Positions 26,901 to 34,838 of a DNA stretch of 58,061 bases are shown here, one piece after another. The stretch covers positions 1 to 58,061 of the forward strand of contig CACKBA010000006.1 in NCBI GenBank assembly GCA_902598295.1, written 5' to 3'. The stretch is from an uncultured Bacteroidota bacterium (GTDB lineage Bacteria; Bacteroidota; Bacteroidia; Flavobacteriales; Flavobacteriaceae). Each line of letters opens with the position of its first letter. Positions within the stretch are counted from its first letter, which is position 1. A program made the position numbers and the translations under genes. The notes under the pieces were generated by a model. That model did not search any database, was not told the DNA's origin, and was given only the letters and a program-made list of their open reading frames with translations.

Positions 26901-28134
26901 AATAGTTATTAATAATAACGTTATTCATTTGACCAACAACAGAGGATTTTAAGTTTTCTTCATCGAAACCCTGACCATTAATACTAAAACTAAAGTCAGA
27001 CTGAAGTTCAAAAGGGAGGTTGATTATTTTTGCTAAATCAAAACTATTGCCATTAAAACTTCCTTGGTATTTTGCAATATTTATATTTTTAAGATTAGAG
27101 AGTTTAATATCATAATCAATCACACCGAATTCAGTTTTAATGTTTGCATTTGAAAGTATAATATCATCATTTTTGGTAAAAATTCCATCCATTTCTAATT
27201 TTCCAATATTTTTAAAAGCCGAAGGAATAACTGTACCAAATAAGTCTGGAAATAAAGAATAAATAAAAGTTGTTGATGAGTCAAAACTCTTGAGATCAAA
27301 TGCAATATCAGAATCATTTAAGCTTTCAGAAAATCTAAAAAATAAATCTGTAATCAATTCATTTTCTAAACTTTTAGCCTTTAAATCTTTGAATTTAATC
27401 TCATCTATATTTCCTTCAAAAAAAGACTCTATTTGGATATCCAAATTGGTTATTGGAGTTTTAAAATCAGAACTATTTACAATTGAATTTTTGAAATAAC
27501 CATCATACTTAAATTTTTGGATTTCATTTAAATTAAATAAATCAACAACTCCGGTAAAAATAGAATTGCCATAGGAAAGCTTTTCAAAATCAATCCTTAC
27601 AACATTATCCTTAATCAACACATCTGAAAGAAGTGACACCTCTCTTTCATTAAATTTTGACTTTAAATCAGTAACTGAAAATTGAGTTTGCCCGTTCTGA
27701 ATTAAAAGATTTTCTATTCTTATCTCATCATTTGATATATCATACTTTTTTCCCTGTTGATCTATTAAAATATCAAAATTTGTAATACCTATATTTTGAA
27801 TATTAATAAATTTAAAATTGTTTATAATTTCTACTTCATCTTGATTTGATGTTAGTAAATCAGAAGAATTGAAATTACTCGCATTAATAAAACCACCATC
27901 AAGATTCAAACTCTTGAAACTTGATTTTTCATTATTTAGATAATTAACTAACTCTGTTGGACTTGCACTAAATGATTTTGCATAAAGCACAGTATCTTTT
28001 TCTATATTATATATAATAAAATCATTGACCGAGACTTTCCCGTTTAGATTTAAATTTATTTCCTTAAGAGAAAAATCAAAATTATCAGATGAAATATTTG
28101 AAGAGATTATTGAGGATAGATTTTTTTCAACCAA
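23962..28134 (-). CDS. TamB-like translocation/assembly module (DUF490 domain) protein
   Basis: This very large envelope protein (1390 residues from the first ordinary start codon) has a long run of beta-strand repeats and a C-terminal TamB domain. Landmarks are YFYKNFGIVERVF, GANIVWSGDPYKGIIDAKARY, PTYVDVELQGELSN and the late LSLQSEISDKILINGKIGVPV. TamB/AsmA-like proteins bridge the periplasm and help move lipids or assemble outer-membrane proteins. The coordinates use the first ordinary start, a TTG at 28134. That choice removes the expected N-terminal membrane anchor, which is encoded in frame upstream (see 28135..28227), so the true protein is probably about 30 residues longer. It is divergent from tsaD. 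Confidence 0.87.
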   Translation of the reverse strand: MVEKNLSSIISSNISSDNFDFSLKEINLNLNGKVSVNDFIIYNIEKDTVLYAKSFSASPTELVNYLNNEKSSFKSLNLDGGFINASNFNSSDLLTSNQDEVEIINNFKFINIQNIGITNFDILIDQQGKKYDISNDEIRIENLLIQNGQTQFSVTDLKSKFNEREVSLLSDVLIKDNVVRIDFEKLSYGNSIFTGVVDLFNLNEIQKFKYDGYFKNSIVNSSDFKTPITNLDIQIESFFEGNIDEIKFKDLKAKSLENELITDLFFRFSESLNDSDIAFDLKSFDSSTTFIYSLFPDLFGTVIPSAFKNIGKLEMDGIFTKNDDIILSNANIKTEFGVIDYDIKLSNLKNINIAKYQGSFNGNSFDLAKIINLPFELQSDFSFSINGQGFDEENLKSSVVGQMNNVIINNYLYKKIMINGDVSDKQFTGSLIVDDNNLNLNFDGLINYSNDLVEYDFNANIKKANLDEINFSKVKKQSVFGNISAELVGENFQSMIGDISFTDFILTGPDDEYKFENLTIQSRINNKKRFFNINSEDAVSGILIGDFNFLHLPSLMKNSIFSDYKNYLSTKDNSEFDLSFNLNLKPKFANIISKKFTIDQNTFLSGEFETDNYNIKIQTPSLEFSKVIVDDFALNISNNSGNINISSLKSNYFNGENIEISLEKIGDFTNVDLNFKQLDNSSGSLKFEHTINPNQRSEFLIKELAFVFNGTDWQLKKQSKGRASNLLIIGNKYTELKPTNIFSSDQSIEFNYFDDDNDFVFSSDFDNVEFSSIVPKPKNIFYEGKINGSIQLEKSDGLYLGSSDVSIGSFSANGNVLGDASLSIDNSLNQDSYNLEFIIKNKRNNIFDLAGVFKIENDDYPMNFKLITRNFNIAPFSAIGENVLQNFEGYFNSDIDVTGTFFKPVFEGTINAVNSSFDVPYLGLRYGFVDDPTFTLSNQTININDFTLNEKKSNTSGIMSGKISHNRLKDWYLDFKIESNNLLALNTQSSENEYYYGTGFLNGSANFIGPGKDLDIEINGTTQENTKIIIPIRYGDGLNQLSYLTFKENNKDSPTNLVNQGLEVFLNMNINKNAEIEIIFDEKTGSKISGLGEGQFNIISDYSDNFTIDGEFTLETGYYFYKNFGIVERVFDLNKGANIVWSGDPYKGIIDAKARYNVPGGANPAPLIQNTSFNRKIPTYVDVELQGELSNLQTPNFEIIFPNTSGSIKSELDYYLNDSEKKQTQAISLITQGYFLDNSSSSLVSSQTITNNLFQRASGIIDDLLAGDEDKMNLGINYEQGDKFSTSSLLNRDRIGLSLQSEISDKILINGKIGVPVSGTEENVILGNVQIDFLLNNSGSLRAKVFNKENEYQFFGDEIGFTQGVGISYDFEFDNFSELISSLKKSRKKK

Positions 28135-28227
28135 GTAAAAACCAACACCAAAAATTATTACAAGAGCTATTAATAATGAAAAAAAAATTCTTTTAATATT
28201 TGATTTTTTATTTTTGATAATAATTCT
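28135..28227 (-). other. In-frame N-terminal membrane anchor of the TamB-like gene, no ATG/GTG/TTG start
   Basis: Reading the minus strand from the in-frame stop (28230..28228), the frame stays open into the TamB gene. It encodes a basic stretch (KNKKSNIKR) and a hydrophobic helix (IFFSLLIALVIIFGVGFYLV), exactly the signal anchor expected for this family. No ATG, GTG or TTG occurs between the stop and 28135. The candidates are ATT at 28224, ATT at 28221 or ATC at 28218. I see no ATG in the other frames that a single frameshift could connect. Confidence 0.7.
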
Positions 28228-28249
28228 TTAAATAAAATTTACAACAATT

Positions 28250-29257
28250 ATGCCTGTTACAATACTTGGAATTGAATCATCATGTGATGAAACATCAGCA
28301 GCGGTAACTCAAGACAACAAGGTTCTGTCAAATATCATTGCTAATCAAACAGTCCACCAAAATTATGGAGGAGTTGTTCCAGAATTAGCATCAAGAGCTC
28401 ATCAGAAAAATATTGTTCCAGTTGTACAACAGGCCATTGATAAGGCAAATATCGGAAAAAAAGATATAGATGCAATTGCTTACACCAGAGGACCGGGTTT
28501 ATTAGGGTCACTTTTAGTTGGTGGATCTTTTGCTAAATCACTTTCCATTGGTTTAAATATTCCACTGATTGAAGTTCACCATATGCAAGCACATATATTG
28601 TCACATTTTATAGATGATGGAAGTAATCAAAAATGTGATTTTCCGTTTTTGGGTGTAAATATCTCAGGTGGTCATACACAAATTATAAGGTGTAATGATT
28701 ATTTCGATATGGATATAATTGGTGAAACGATTGATGACTCAATCGGAGAAGCTTTTGACAAATGTGGTAAAATTCTTGGTCTAAGTTACCCAGCTGGACC
28801 ATCCATAGATAAGATGTCAAATAAAGGAAATCACAAAAAGTTTACTTTCACAATACCAAAAGTTAAAGAACTTAACTTTAGCTTTAGCGGACTAAAAACA
28901 AACTTTAAAAGGTTTGTTGAAACACAAGAAAAGCAAGAACCTGGATTTATACAGAGAGAGAAATATAATCTTTGTGCATCTCTACAATATACAATCTCAA
29001 AAATTTTATATCAAAAAGTAGAGAAAGCAATAAAAATAACCAATGTTAAAGATATTGTGTATGGCGGTGGCGTATCAGCGAACTCAATGATTAGAGAACG
29101 TTTCAAATCTAATATGAAAAATGTCAATCATTATTTTCCAAAATTGGAATACACAACAGATAATGCAGCAATGATTGCCATCGTCGGATATTTAAAATAT
29201 AAAACCAAAAATTTTGGAATGTTAAATGCTGTCTCAGATGCCAAGTATAAAATGTAA
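28250..29257 (+). CDS. tsaD: tRNA N6-adenosine threonylcarbamoyltransferase
   Basis: This 335-residue protein is the catalytic subunit that transfers the threonylcarbamoyl group to A37 of ANN-decoding tRNAs. It has GIESSCDETS at the N-terminus, metal ligands His111 and His115 (VHHMQAHILSHF), VNISGGHTQII near 132 and a C-terminal TDNAAMIA motif. The length is standard. Its stop overlaps the rsmE start (TAATG). It is divergent from the TamB-like gene; the two reading frames are at most about 25 bases apart if the upstream TamB start is used. Confidence 0.97.
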   Translation: MPVTILGIESSCDETSAAVTQDNKVLSNIIANQTVHQNYGGVVPELASRAHQKNIVPVVQQAIDKANIGKKDIDAIAYTRGPGLLGSLLVGGSFAKSLSIGLNIPLIEVHHMQAHILSHFIDDGSNQKCDFPFLGVNISGGHTQIIRCNDYFDMDIIGETIDDSIGEAFDKCGKILGLSYPAGPSIDKMSNKGNHKKFTFTIPKVKELNFSFSGLKTNFKRFVETQEKQEPGFIQREKYNLCASLQYTISKILYQKVEKAIKITNVKDIVYGGGVSANSMIRERFKSNMKNVNHYFPKLEYTTDNAAMIAIVGYLKYKTKNFGMLNAVSDAKYKM

Positions 29258-29955
29258 TGGAACTTTTTTATAATTCAAAAATTGATAAAAACACCACGAA
29301 CTTTTCTATATGTGATGAAGATTTAAAACATATTACCAGAGTCATGAGGAAAAAAAAAGGAGATATAATTAAGTTTACTAATGGAAAAGGTTATGGGTTC
29401 GAAAGTCAAATAGAAAGAATTGAAAAAAAGAAAATTCACTTCGAAATTAAAAAGCTTTTCAAAACAGCTAATTCAAACAATTTACATATTGGTATATCCC
29501 TTTTGAAGTCACCAACTCGGTTTGAATTTTTTTTAGAAAAGGCAACAGAAATTGGAATTAAAGAAATTACACCAATTGTCAGCAAGAATACGTTAAAAAA
29601 AGGTATAAACATGTTGAGATCAACAAATAAAATCATCTCAGCAATGAAACAATCAATAAAATATTATATGCCAAAATTAAATGAATTGGAACTTTTTGAA
29701 ACATTCTGTAACAACTCCGATGAAAAATATAAATTCATATCTACATGTCAAGACATAAAAAAAATCCCAGTCTCAAATCTCACAAAAATTCAAGAGTCTA
29801 CTGTGGTTTTGATTGGGCCTGAGGGTGATTTTAACAAAGATGAAGTTGATTATGCAGTAAAAAATGACTTTGAACCATTGTCGTTAGGGAACAATAGATT
29901 AAGATCAGAAACAGCAGCGATTGTAGTCTCTAGTGCTTTTTCAAGTTTTAAGTAA
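29257..29955 (+). CDS. rsmE: 16S rRNA (uracil1498-N3)-methyltransferase
   Basis: This 232-residue SPOUT-family methyltransferase has an N-terminal PUA-like domain with the HITRVMRKKKGD segment near 26. In the C-terminal trefoil-knot domain, VLIGPEGDFNKDEV and LSLGNNRLRSETAAIV form the SAM pocket. The length is typical. It is translationally coupled to tsaD, so both are RNA-modification genes in one unit. Confidence 0.93.
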   Translation: MELFYNSKIDKNTTNFSICDEDLKHITRVMRKKKGDIIKFTNGKGYGFESQIERIEKKKIHFEIKKLFKTANSNNLHIGISLLKSPTRFEFFLEKATEIGIKEITPIVSKNTLKKGINMLRSTNKIISAMKQSIKYYMPKLNELELFETFCNNSDEKYKFISTCQDIKKIPVSNLTKIQESTVVLIGPEGDFNKDEVDYAVKNDFEPLSLGNNRLRSETAAIVVSSAFSSFK

Positions 29956-29960
29956 TATAT

Positions 29961-31055
29961 TTGCGCATCGTGAAAACAGTTAATGATAAAATAGCACTAA
30001 AGTTCTTGACTTACATTGCATTGTCTGTTTTTGTAATTTTTTTATTAATAAAATTGAAAGTTGTAATTGGTTATATTCTAATTGCAAGTGTATTATCTCT
30101 TATTTTAAGACCTGTTGTTAAAGTTTTAAATAATAAATTAAAATTTAACACCACATTATCAAGCATATTAGCATTATTACTTCTTTCATTAATAATAGCT
30201 GGTCTAATATCTCTTTTAGTGCCACTCGTTTTAGAACAGGGTAAAAACTTGTCTTTACTCAACACAAATTCACTAAATGATAAATTAAATCTTCTTTATA
30301 GTGAATTAAATCAATACCTGTTGGGTTTTAATATTTCTCTTAACGAATCAATTTTAAACTTAGAAAGTCTCACCAAAAACAGTGTTGAAATCATACCGAG
30401 TATTTTGAATTGGATAGGTTCTGTTTTAGGTTCAATAACAATCGGAATTCTTTCTATACTTTTCATTTCATTCTTTTTACTGAAAGACGGAATTTATTTT
30501 GAGGATAATGTTGTTTTATTATTTCCAAAAAAATTAAAAACGAGAATAAAAAAATCGATTGAAACGATAAAAGTTTTGCTTTCAAGATATTTTATTGGGT
30601 TAATTGTGCAAGTCTCTATATTATTTATCATTTATACTTTAACATTATTAATTTTTGGAATTAAAGATGCCATAGTGATTGCACTCATATGTGCCATATT
30701 AAATTTAATACCATATGTTGGACCACTTATTGGTATCTTTTTAATGATTTTTCTTTCAATGACCAGTAATTTAGGTCAAGATTTTAGTGATGTTATTGCA
30801 CCGACATCATTTTACATATTTATTTTTTACTTAGTTGCACAACTCATAGATAATTTCATTAGTCAACCTTATATCTTTTCAAATTCAGTAAAATCACATC
30901 CCCTTGAAATTTTTATTGTTATTATCTCTGGTGGATTATTGTTTGGTATTGGTGGAATGATATTAGCAATTCCAACCTATACAAGTTTAAAAGTTATAGG
31001 TAAAGTTTTTTTTAATAAAAATGATTTAGTTAAAAAACTAACCAAAAACATTTAA
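29961..31055 (+). CDS. AI-2E/PerM family membrane transporter
   Basis: This 364-residue polytopic protein has the AI-2E (DUF20) layout: paired helices at the N-terminus (about 12-85), a soluble middle segment (about 90-145) and four or five helices afterwards. It includes the family motif LNLIPYVGPLIG near 246-257 and a late SHPLEIFIVIISGGLLFGIGG. The start is TTG at 29961 or GTG at 29970; no ATG is near. Family members export quorum signals, small ions or other compounds, and the substrate here is unknown. It lies 5 bases after rsmE. Confidence 0.87.
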   Translation: MRIVKTVNDKIALKFLTYIALSVFVIFLLIKLKVVIGYILIASVLSLILRPVVKVLNNKLKFNTTLSSILALLLLSLIIAGLISLLVPLVLEQGKNLSLLNTNSLNDKLNLLYSELNQYLLGFNISLNESILNLESLTKNSVEIIPSILNWIGSVLGSITIGILSILFISFFLLKDGIYFEDNVVLLFPKKLKTRIKKSIETIKVLLSRYFIGLIVQVSILFIIYTLTLLIFGIKDAIVIALICAILNLIPYVGPLIGIFLMIFLSMTSNLGQDFSDVIAPTSFYIFIFYLVAQLIDNFISQPYIFSNSVKSHPLEIFIVIISGGLLFGIGGMILAIPTYTSLKVIGKVFFNKNDLVKKLTKNI

Positions 31056-31078
31056 AAAACTTAAATTTGAAAAATTTT

Positions 31079-31162
31079 GGAGAGGTGCCAGAGTGGTAAT
31101 GGAGCAGATTGCTAATCTGTCGACGGGTAACTGTCGCCGGGGTTCGAATCCCCGTCTCTCCG
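31079..31162 (+). tRNA. tRNA-Ser (GCU anticodon)
   Basis: The acceptor stem GGAGAGG pairs with TCTCTCC (one G-T pair), followed by discriminator G. The anticodon GCT lies at 31111..31113 in a TTGCTAA loop between CAGA and TCTG stem arms. A long variable arm (CGACGGGTAACTGTCG) confirms the class II serine type, and the T arm GGGGTTCGAATCCCC is perfect. The 3' CCA is not encoded. It reads AGC/AGU codons. An ORF starts only 7 bases downstream. Confidence 0.97.
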
Positions 31163-31169
31163 CGAATTT

Positions 31170-31607
31170 ATGTTTTCTATTGACATTGACAAGAATATAA
31201 TTACTGACGTCAGTTATGAGAATGTAAATCTATTATACCCCCACGAAAGAATTATTGATAAAAACAAGAATGTTCTTAAAGAAAAATTTATAAATAGTCA
31301 TGGAATTTTTTTTATCTCTTCAATAATTATATGTAACGAGTCAGGATTAATTATCGATGGTCACCATAGGTATAATGCATTGAAAGAACTGGGACTTAGT
31401 AAAATACCTGTTACAAAAGTTAATTACAAGTCAAAAAAAATAAAGACATCGAAAAAGAATGATATCTGCAAAAAATTGATAATTAAAAAAGCTGTTTCAA
31501 AGGAATTATTTAAACCAAAATCAACCAGACATTTAATTTTGTGTGAAAGACAGAAGGAGTGGTTTCCTATAACCTTAATTTCTACTCTGTTTCAAGTTAA
31601 ACTATAA
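31170..31607 (+). CDS. ParB/sulfiredoxin-fold protein resembling SerK/SbnI free serine kinases
   Basis: This 145-residue protein has a ParB-N-like domain. A PHER segment holds Glu26, followed by the signature IIDGHHRYNALKELGLSKIPV (Asp63, His65, His66, Arg67) and a C-terminal KPKSTRHLI. The DGHHR motif and an upstream Glu are hallmarks of SerK and SbnI, which phosphorylate free L-serine. It is shorter than SerK and lacks the DNA-binding helices of chromosomal ParB, so a DNA-partition role is unlikely. It begins 7 bases after tRNA-Ser(GCU) and overlaps convergent threonine dehydrogenase by 16 bases, consistent with serine/threonine metabolism. The kinase activity is an inference from motif and context. 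Confidence 0.6.
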   Translation: MFSIDIDKNIITDVSYENVNLLYPHERIIDKNKNVLKEKFINSHGIFFISSIIICNESGLIIDGHHRYNALKELGLSKIPVTKVNYKSKKIKTSKKNDICKKLIIKKAVSKELFKPKSTRHLILCERQKEWFPITLISTLFQVKL

Positions 31608-32521
31608 TCTTCAATTACACTTTTTAAAGTTTTGATTTTATTGAATTTTGGTTTCCAGTTCAAATCTTTTCTAATTTGTTCATCATCAATTTTTCTTGGC
31701 CAAGAGTCAGCAATTTTTTGTCTGAAATCTGGTTGAAAATCGACTTCTAAGTTGTATCCCATTTGACAAATTAAATTTTTCCATTCATATGGCGTCGTTT
31801 CGAATGAACTAATATTGTAAGAGTTATTAATGTTAATATTTTTTCGCGGAACACTCATTAATTTGACTGATGCATCAACCGCATCGTTTACATGCATCAT
31901 TGGGAGGATAGTATTTGGGGAAATAGGACAAATATATTTTTTTTTACTTTTTATATTATTTATCATTTCAACAATATAATCTGTTGTTCCTCCACCTGGT
32001 GTTGATGAAGAAACAATTCCAGGGAATCTTATAGATCTAATGTCAAGTAAGCCATTTATATTGAAATAATTAATTACTTTTTCACATGCTAATTTTGATG
32101 CACCATATATGGTGGTTGGATTCATAATAACATCTTGTTGTACGTAATTTAGATTTGATTCTTTAGAAAAGACTGCAATTGAACTTGGCCAAAAGATTTT
32201 TTTAACACTAGAACTAATTGAAGCTTTTATAACATTTAAAAAACAATTAGTATTTAACTGAAATGATTTTAAAGGATTTTTTTCTGCCTTTGCAGATAAG
32301 ATTGATGCAAAATTATATATTTCATCGATATGATATTTTTCTATAAACTTACGTACTTTAACTTCATTCAAAGCATCTAAAAATTTTAAATCATATTTTT
32401 TTATCAATCTAGGAGAAACATTAATATCTGTAGATATTACATTATTCTTTTCTACTAGTTTATCTATAAAAAATTGACCTAATTGACCTGATGCGCCCGT
32501 AATTAAAATATTTTTTTTCAA
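31592..32521 (-). CDS. tdh: L-threonine 3-dehydrogenase, short-chain (SDR/epimerase-like) type
   Basis: This 309-residue enzyme oxidises threonine to 2-amino-3-oxobutyrate using NAD+. It is the SDR type known from flavobacteria and trypanosomes, not the zinc type of E. coli. It has GASGQLG (9-15) for NAD binding, Ser113/Ser114, and the catalytic pair Tyr139/Lys143 (IYGASK). The diagnostic stretches are RFPGIVSSSTPGGGTTDY, NISSFETTPYEW and FRQKIADSWP, the last two being hallmarks of this clade rather than of sugar epimerases. It is divergent from kbl across 33 bases, so dehydrogenase and lyase are likely co-regulated. Confidence 0.87.
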   Translation of the reverse strand: MKKNILITGASGQLGQFFIDKLVEKNNVISTDINVSPRLIKKYDLKFLDALNEVKVRKFIEKYHIDEIYNFASILSAKAEKNPLKSFQLNTNCFLNVIKASISSSVKKIFWPSSIAVFSKESNLNYVQQDVIMNPTTIYGASKLACEKVINYFNINGLLDIRSIRFPGIVSSSTPGGGTTDYIVEMINNIKSKKKYICPISPNTILPMMHVNDAVDASVKLMSVPRKNININNSYNISSFETTPYEWKNLICQMGYNLEVDFQPDFRQKIADSWPRKIDDEQIRKDLNWKPKFNKIKTLKSVIEDYSLT

Positions 32522-32554
32522 AAAAAATTAAATTTGTAGTAGAATTTAATAAAA

Positions 32555-33745
32555 ATGTACGAATCTTTAAAAAACAGAATAATCTCCGAACTAGAGGATA
32601 TTAAAAAATCTGGAAGATATAAGAACGAGAGACAAATTGAATCACCACAATGCACCCAAATTAAAACCGAACAAAAAAAAAATGTGATTAATTTTTGTGC
32701 AAATAATTACTTAGGATTAGCCGCTAATAAAGAAATCCAAAATGCAGCAAAAGAAACCATTGATAGTCATGGTTTTGGGCTAGCTTCCGTCAGGTTCATT
32801 TGTGGAACACAAGATATTCATAAAAAACTTGAAAGAGAAATTTCAGATTTTTTGGGGACAGAAGATACCATTCTATATGCTGCTGCATTTGATGCTAACG
32901 GTGGTCTCTTTGAGCCTTTATTTGATAGTAGAGATGCTATAGTCAGCGACTCTTTGAACCATGCATCGTTAATTGATGGAATTAGATTGTGCAAAGCCGA
33001 AAGATTTAGATATAAAAATAATGACATGATTGATTTAGAAAAACAGTTAAAATTAACTAAAAGCTTTAGATCTAGAGTGATTGTTACAGATGGTGTTTTC
33101 TCAATGGATGGTACAATTGCACAACTTGATAACATTTATAAATTAGCTAAAAAGTATAATAGTTTAATTTTTGTTGATGACTGTCATGCGACAGGTTTTA
33201 TTGGAAAAAATGGAAGAGGAACTCATGAGTATAATGATGTTTTAGGAAAAGTTGATATAATTACTGGAACTCTTGGTAAGGCATTAGGTGGTGGTAGCGG
33301 TGGTTTTAGTTCTGGAAAAAAAGAAATTATTGAGTTATTGAGACAAAAATCTAGACCTTATCTTTTTTCAAATACATTGGCACCAAGCATTGTTGGCGCA
33401 TCAATAAAAGCCCTTGAACTTATAAAGAAAGATAAAAGTTTAATTAAAAAGTTAAAAGAAAATACAATCTATTTCAGGGATCAGATATCAAATATTGGAT
33501 TTGAAATTAAAGGAAAAAATCATCCGATAATTCCCATAATGATTTACGATGACATTAAAGCAAAGAAAATTGCCGAATATTTATATGAAAATGATATTTA
33601 TGTAGTAAGTTTTTCATACCCCGTTGTCCCAAAAGGTTTATCAAGAATTAGAATACAAATATCTTCCTCTCATACCAAAATTGAGATGGACAAGGCGTTA
33701 AAATTATTAAAGGAAGCAGGTTTAAAATTTGGAATTTTAAAGTAA
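32555..33745 (+). CDS. kbl: Glycine C-acetyltransferase (2-amino-3-ketobutyrate CoA ligase)
   Basis: This 396-residue PLP enzyme of the alpha-oxoamine synthase family splits 2-amino-3-oxobutyrate with CoA into glycine and acetyl-CoA. It has CANNYLGLA near 48, VDDCHATGFIGKNGRGT with His211, and PLP lysine Lys242 in GTLGKALGG. The length is that of Kbl. Close relatives such as BioF share the fold, but the divergent threonine dehydrogenase makes Kbl the better call. It starts at ATG 32555 and ends six bases from the convergent threonine dehydratase. Confidence 0.92.
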   Translation: MYESLKNRIISELEDIKKSGRYKNERQIESPQCTQIKTEQKKNVINFCANNYLGLAANKEIQNAAKETIDSHGFGLASVRFICGTQDIHKKLEREISDFLGTEDTILYAAAFDANGGLFEPLFDSRDAIVSDSLNHASLIDGIRLCKAERFRYKNNDMIDLEKQLKLTKSFRSRVIVTDGVFSMDGTIAQLDNIYKLAKKYNSLIFVDDCHATGFIGKNGRGTHEYNDVLGKVDIITGTLGKALGGGSGGFSSGKKEIIELLRQKSRPYLFSNTLAPSIVGASIKALELIKKDKSLIKKLKENTIYFRDQISNIGFEIKGKNHPIIPIMIYDDIKAKKIAEYLYENDIYVVSFSYPVVPKGLSRIRIQISSSHTKIEMDKALKLLKEAGLKFGILK

Positions 33746-33751
33746 GTATAT

Positions 33752-34753
33752 TCAGGTTTTACACTTAAACTTCCACTTATTGGCTCTTTCCTCTATCTCT
33801 GTTTTTCTCATCGGATCATTATTTCCTCCGCAAATAATACACATTACGTTTTTATTTTTAATTTGATTTTTTAGTTTTCTTAGAGCAGCAACTGACATTG
33901 CTCCTGCAGGCTCTGCATTAATTTTCTCTTTTTTTAAAAGAGATATCATGTTGTAACATATTTCTCCCTCGTCAACAACTACAATTTCATCTAAATAATT
34001 TTTACAGAAATTATATGTTATTTCACCAACCTCTTTCACAACTGCTCCATCAACAAAATTATCAACATTATCTAAATGTATTAATTTGCTCTGTTCAATT
34101 GATTTTTTCATAGCAGGAGCTCCTCTTACTTGAACACCAACTATTACAGTTGATTTTGATAATTGTTTAAAAACATTTATTGCTCCAGACAATAATCCAC
34201 CGCCGCCGATTGGAACAAATAAATAATCTATTTTAAAATTTATTTGATTTATCATTTCCAAAAATAATGTTGCTTGTCCCTCAATTATTTTCAAATCATT
34301 ATATGGGTGAACAAAAGTCTTATTATAATTTTTACAATACAACTCAGCCTCGTAATATGCGTCGGCAAAACTTTTTCCATGTAAATTGATTTCAATGAAA
34401 TTTTTTCCGAAATACTTGACACGTTCAATTTTAAGTTTTGGAGTTGTTTCAGGCATAAAAACTGTTCCATTATATTTTAACGTACTACATGATAATGCAA
34501 AACCTTGAGCATGATTTCCAGCACTTGCACAAACCAACCCGTTTTTTATATCAGAGATATCAAGTGATAAAATTTTATTGTGAGCACCTCGAATTTTAAA
34601 TGATTTTACAGTTTGCTTATCTTCTCTTTTATAAAAAATATTTGAATCGAATAAATTTGAAAAGTACTTTGATTTTTGACATTCTGTTGACTTTACTAAA
34701 CCTGAAATTTTTTCAGAAGCTTCTACAATTTTTTTAATTTCTATTAATCGCAT
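33752..34753 (-). CDS. Threonine ammonia-lyase (dehydratase), short form without ACT domain
   Basis: This 333-residue fold-type II PLP enzyme converts threonine (and usually serine) to 2-oxobutyrate or pyruvate plus ammonia. The PLP lysine is Lys53 in KSFKIRGAHNK, the substrate loop is SAGNHAQGFA, and GGGGLLSGA binds the PLP phosphate. The family match is to IlvA-type sequences up to the ICGGNNDP segment, but the protein stops about 20 residues later, so the C-terminal ACT-type regulatory domain is absent. This makes it like the catabolic TdcB (about 330 residues) and presumably not inhibited by isoleucine. It sits beside threonine dehydrogenase and kbl, fitting amino-acid breakdown. Confidence 0.88.
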   Translation of the reverse strand: MRLIEIKKIVEASEKISGLVKSTECQKSKYFSNLFDSNIFYKREDKQTVKSFKIRGAHNKILSLDISDIKNGLVCASAGNHAQGFALSCSTLKYNGTVFMPETTPKLKIERVKYFGKNFIEINLHGKSFADAYYEAELYCKNYNKTFVHPYNDLKIIEGQATLFLEMINQINFKIDYLFVPIGGGGLLSGAINVFKQLSKSTVIVGVQVRGAPAMKKSIEQSKLIHLDNVDNFVDGAVVKEVGEITYNFCKNYLDEIVVVDEGEICYNMISLLKKEKINAEPAGAMSVAALRKLKNQIKNKNVMCIICGGNNDPMRKTEIEERANKWKFKCKT

Positions 34754-34792
34754 AGAAATGTTAATTTAGCAATATTCATCGTAAAGAACATC

Positions 34793-34808
34793 ATTTGTAT
34801 TCACAAAT
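34793..34808. promoter_or_regulatory. Inverted repeat in a divergent intergenic region
   Basis: ATTTGT and ACAAAT are separated by four bases in the 85-base gap between the threonine dehydratase and the metallophosphoesterase. It could be an operator for either gene, but with AT-rich arms of only six bases chance is a fair explanation. Confidence 0.25.
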
Positions 34809-34838
34809 AAATCATAAGAACTAAACCAATAAATTATT

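Noticed and set aside
31170-31607. Chromosome-partition ParB protein
   Set aside because: It has only the ParB-N-like fold, at 145 residues, with no helix-turn-helix or CTPase motif and no parA; DGHHR and the C-terminal STRH fit the SerK/SbnI type better.
32818-33135. 105-codon open frame antisense to kbl
   Set aside because: It is a shadow of a conserved enzyme gene.
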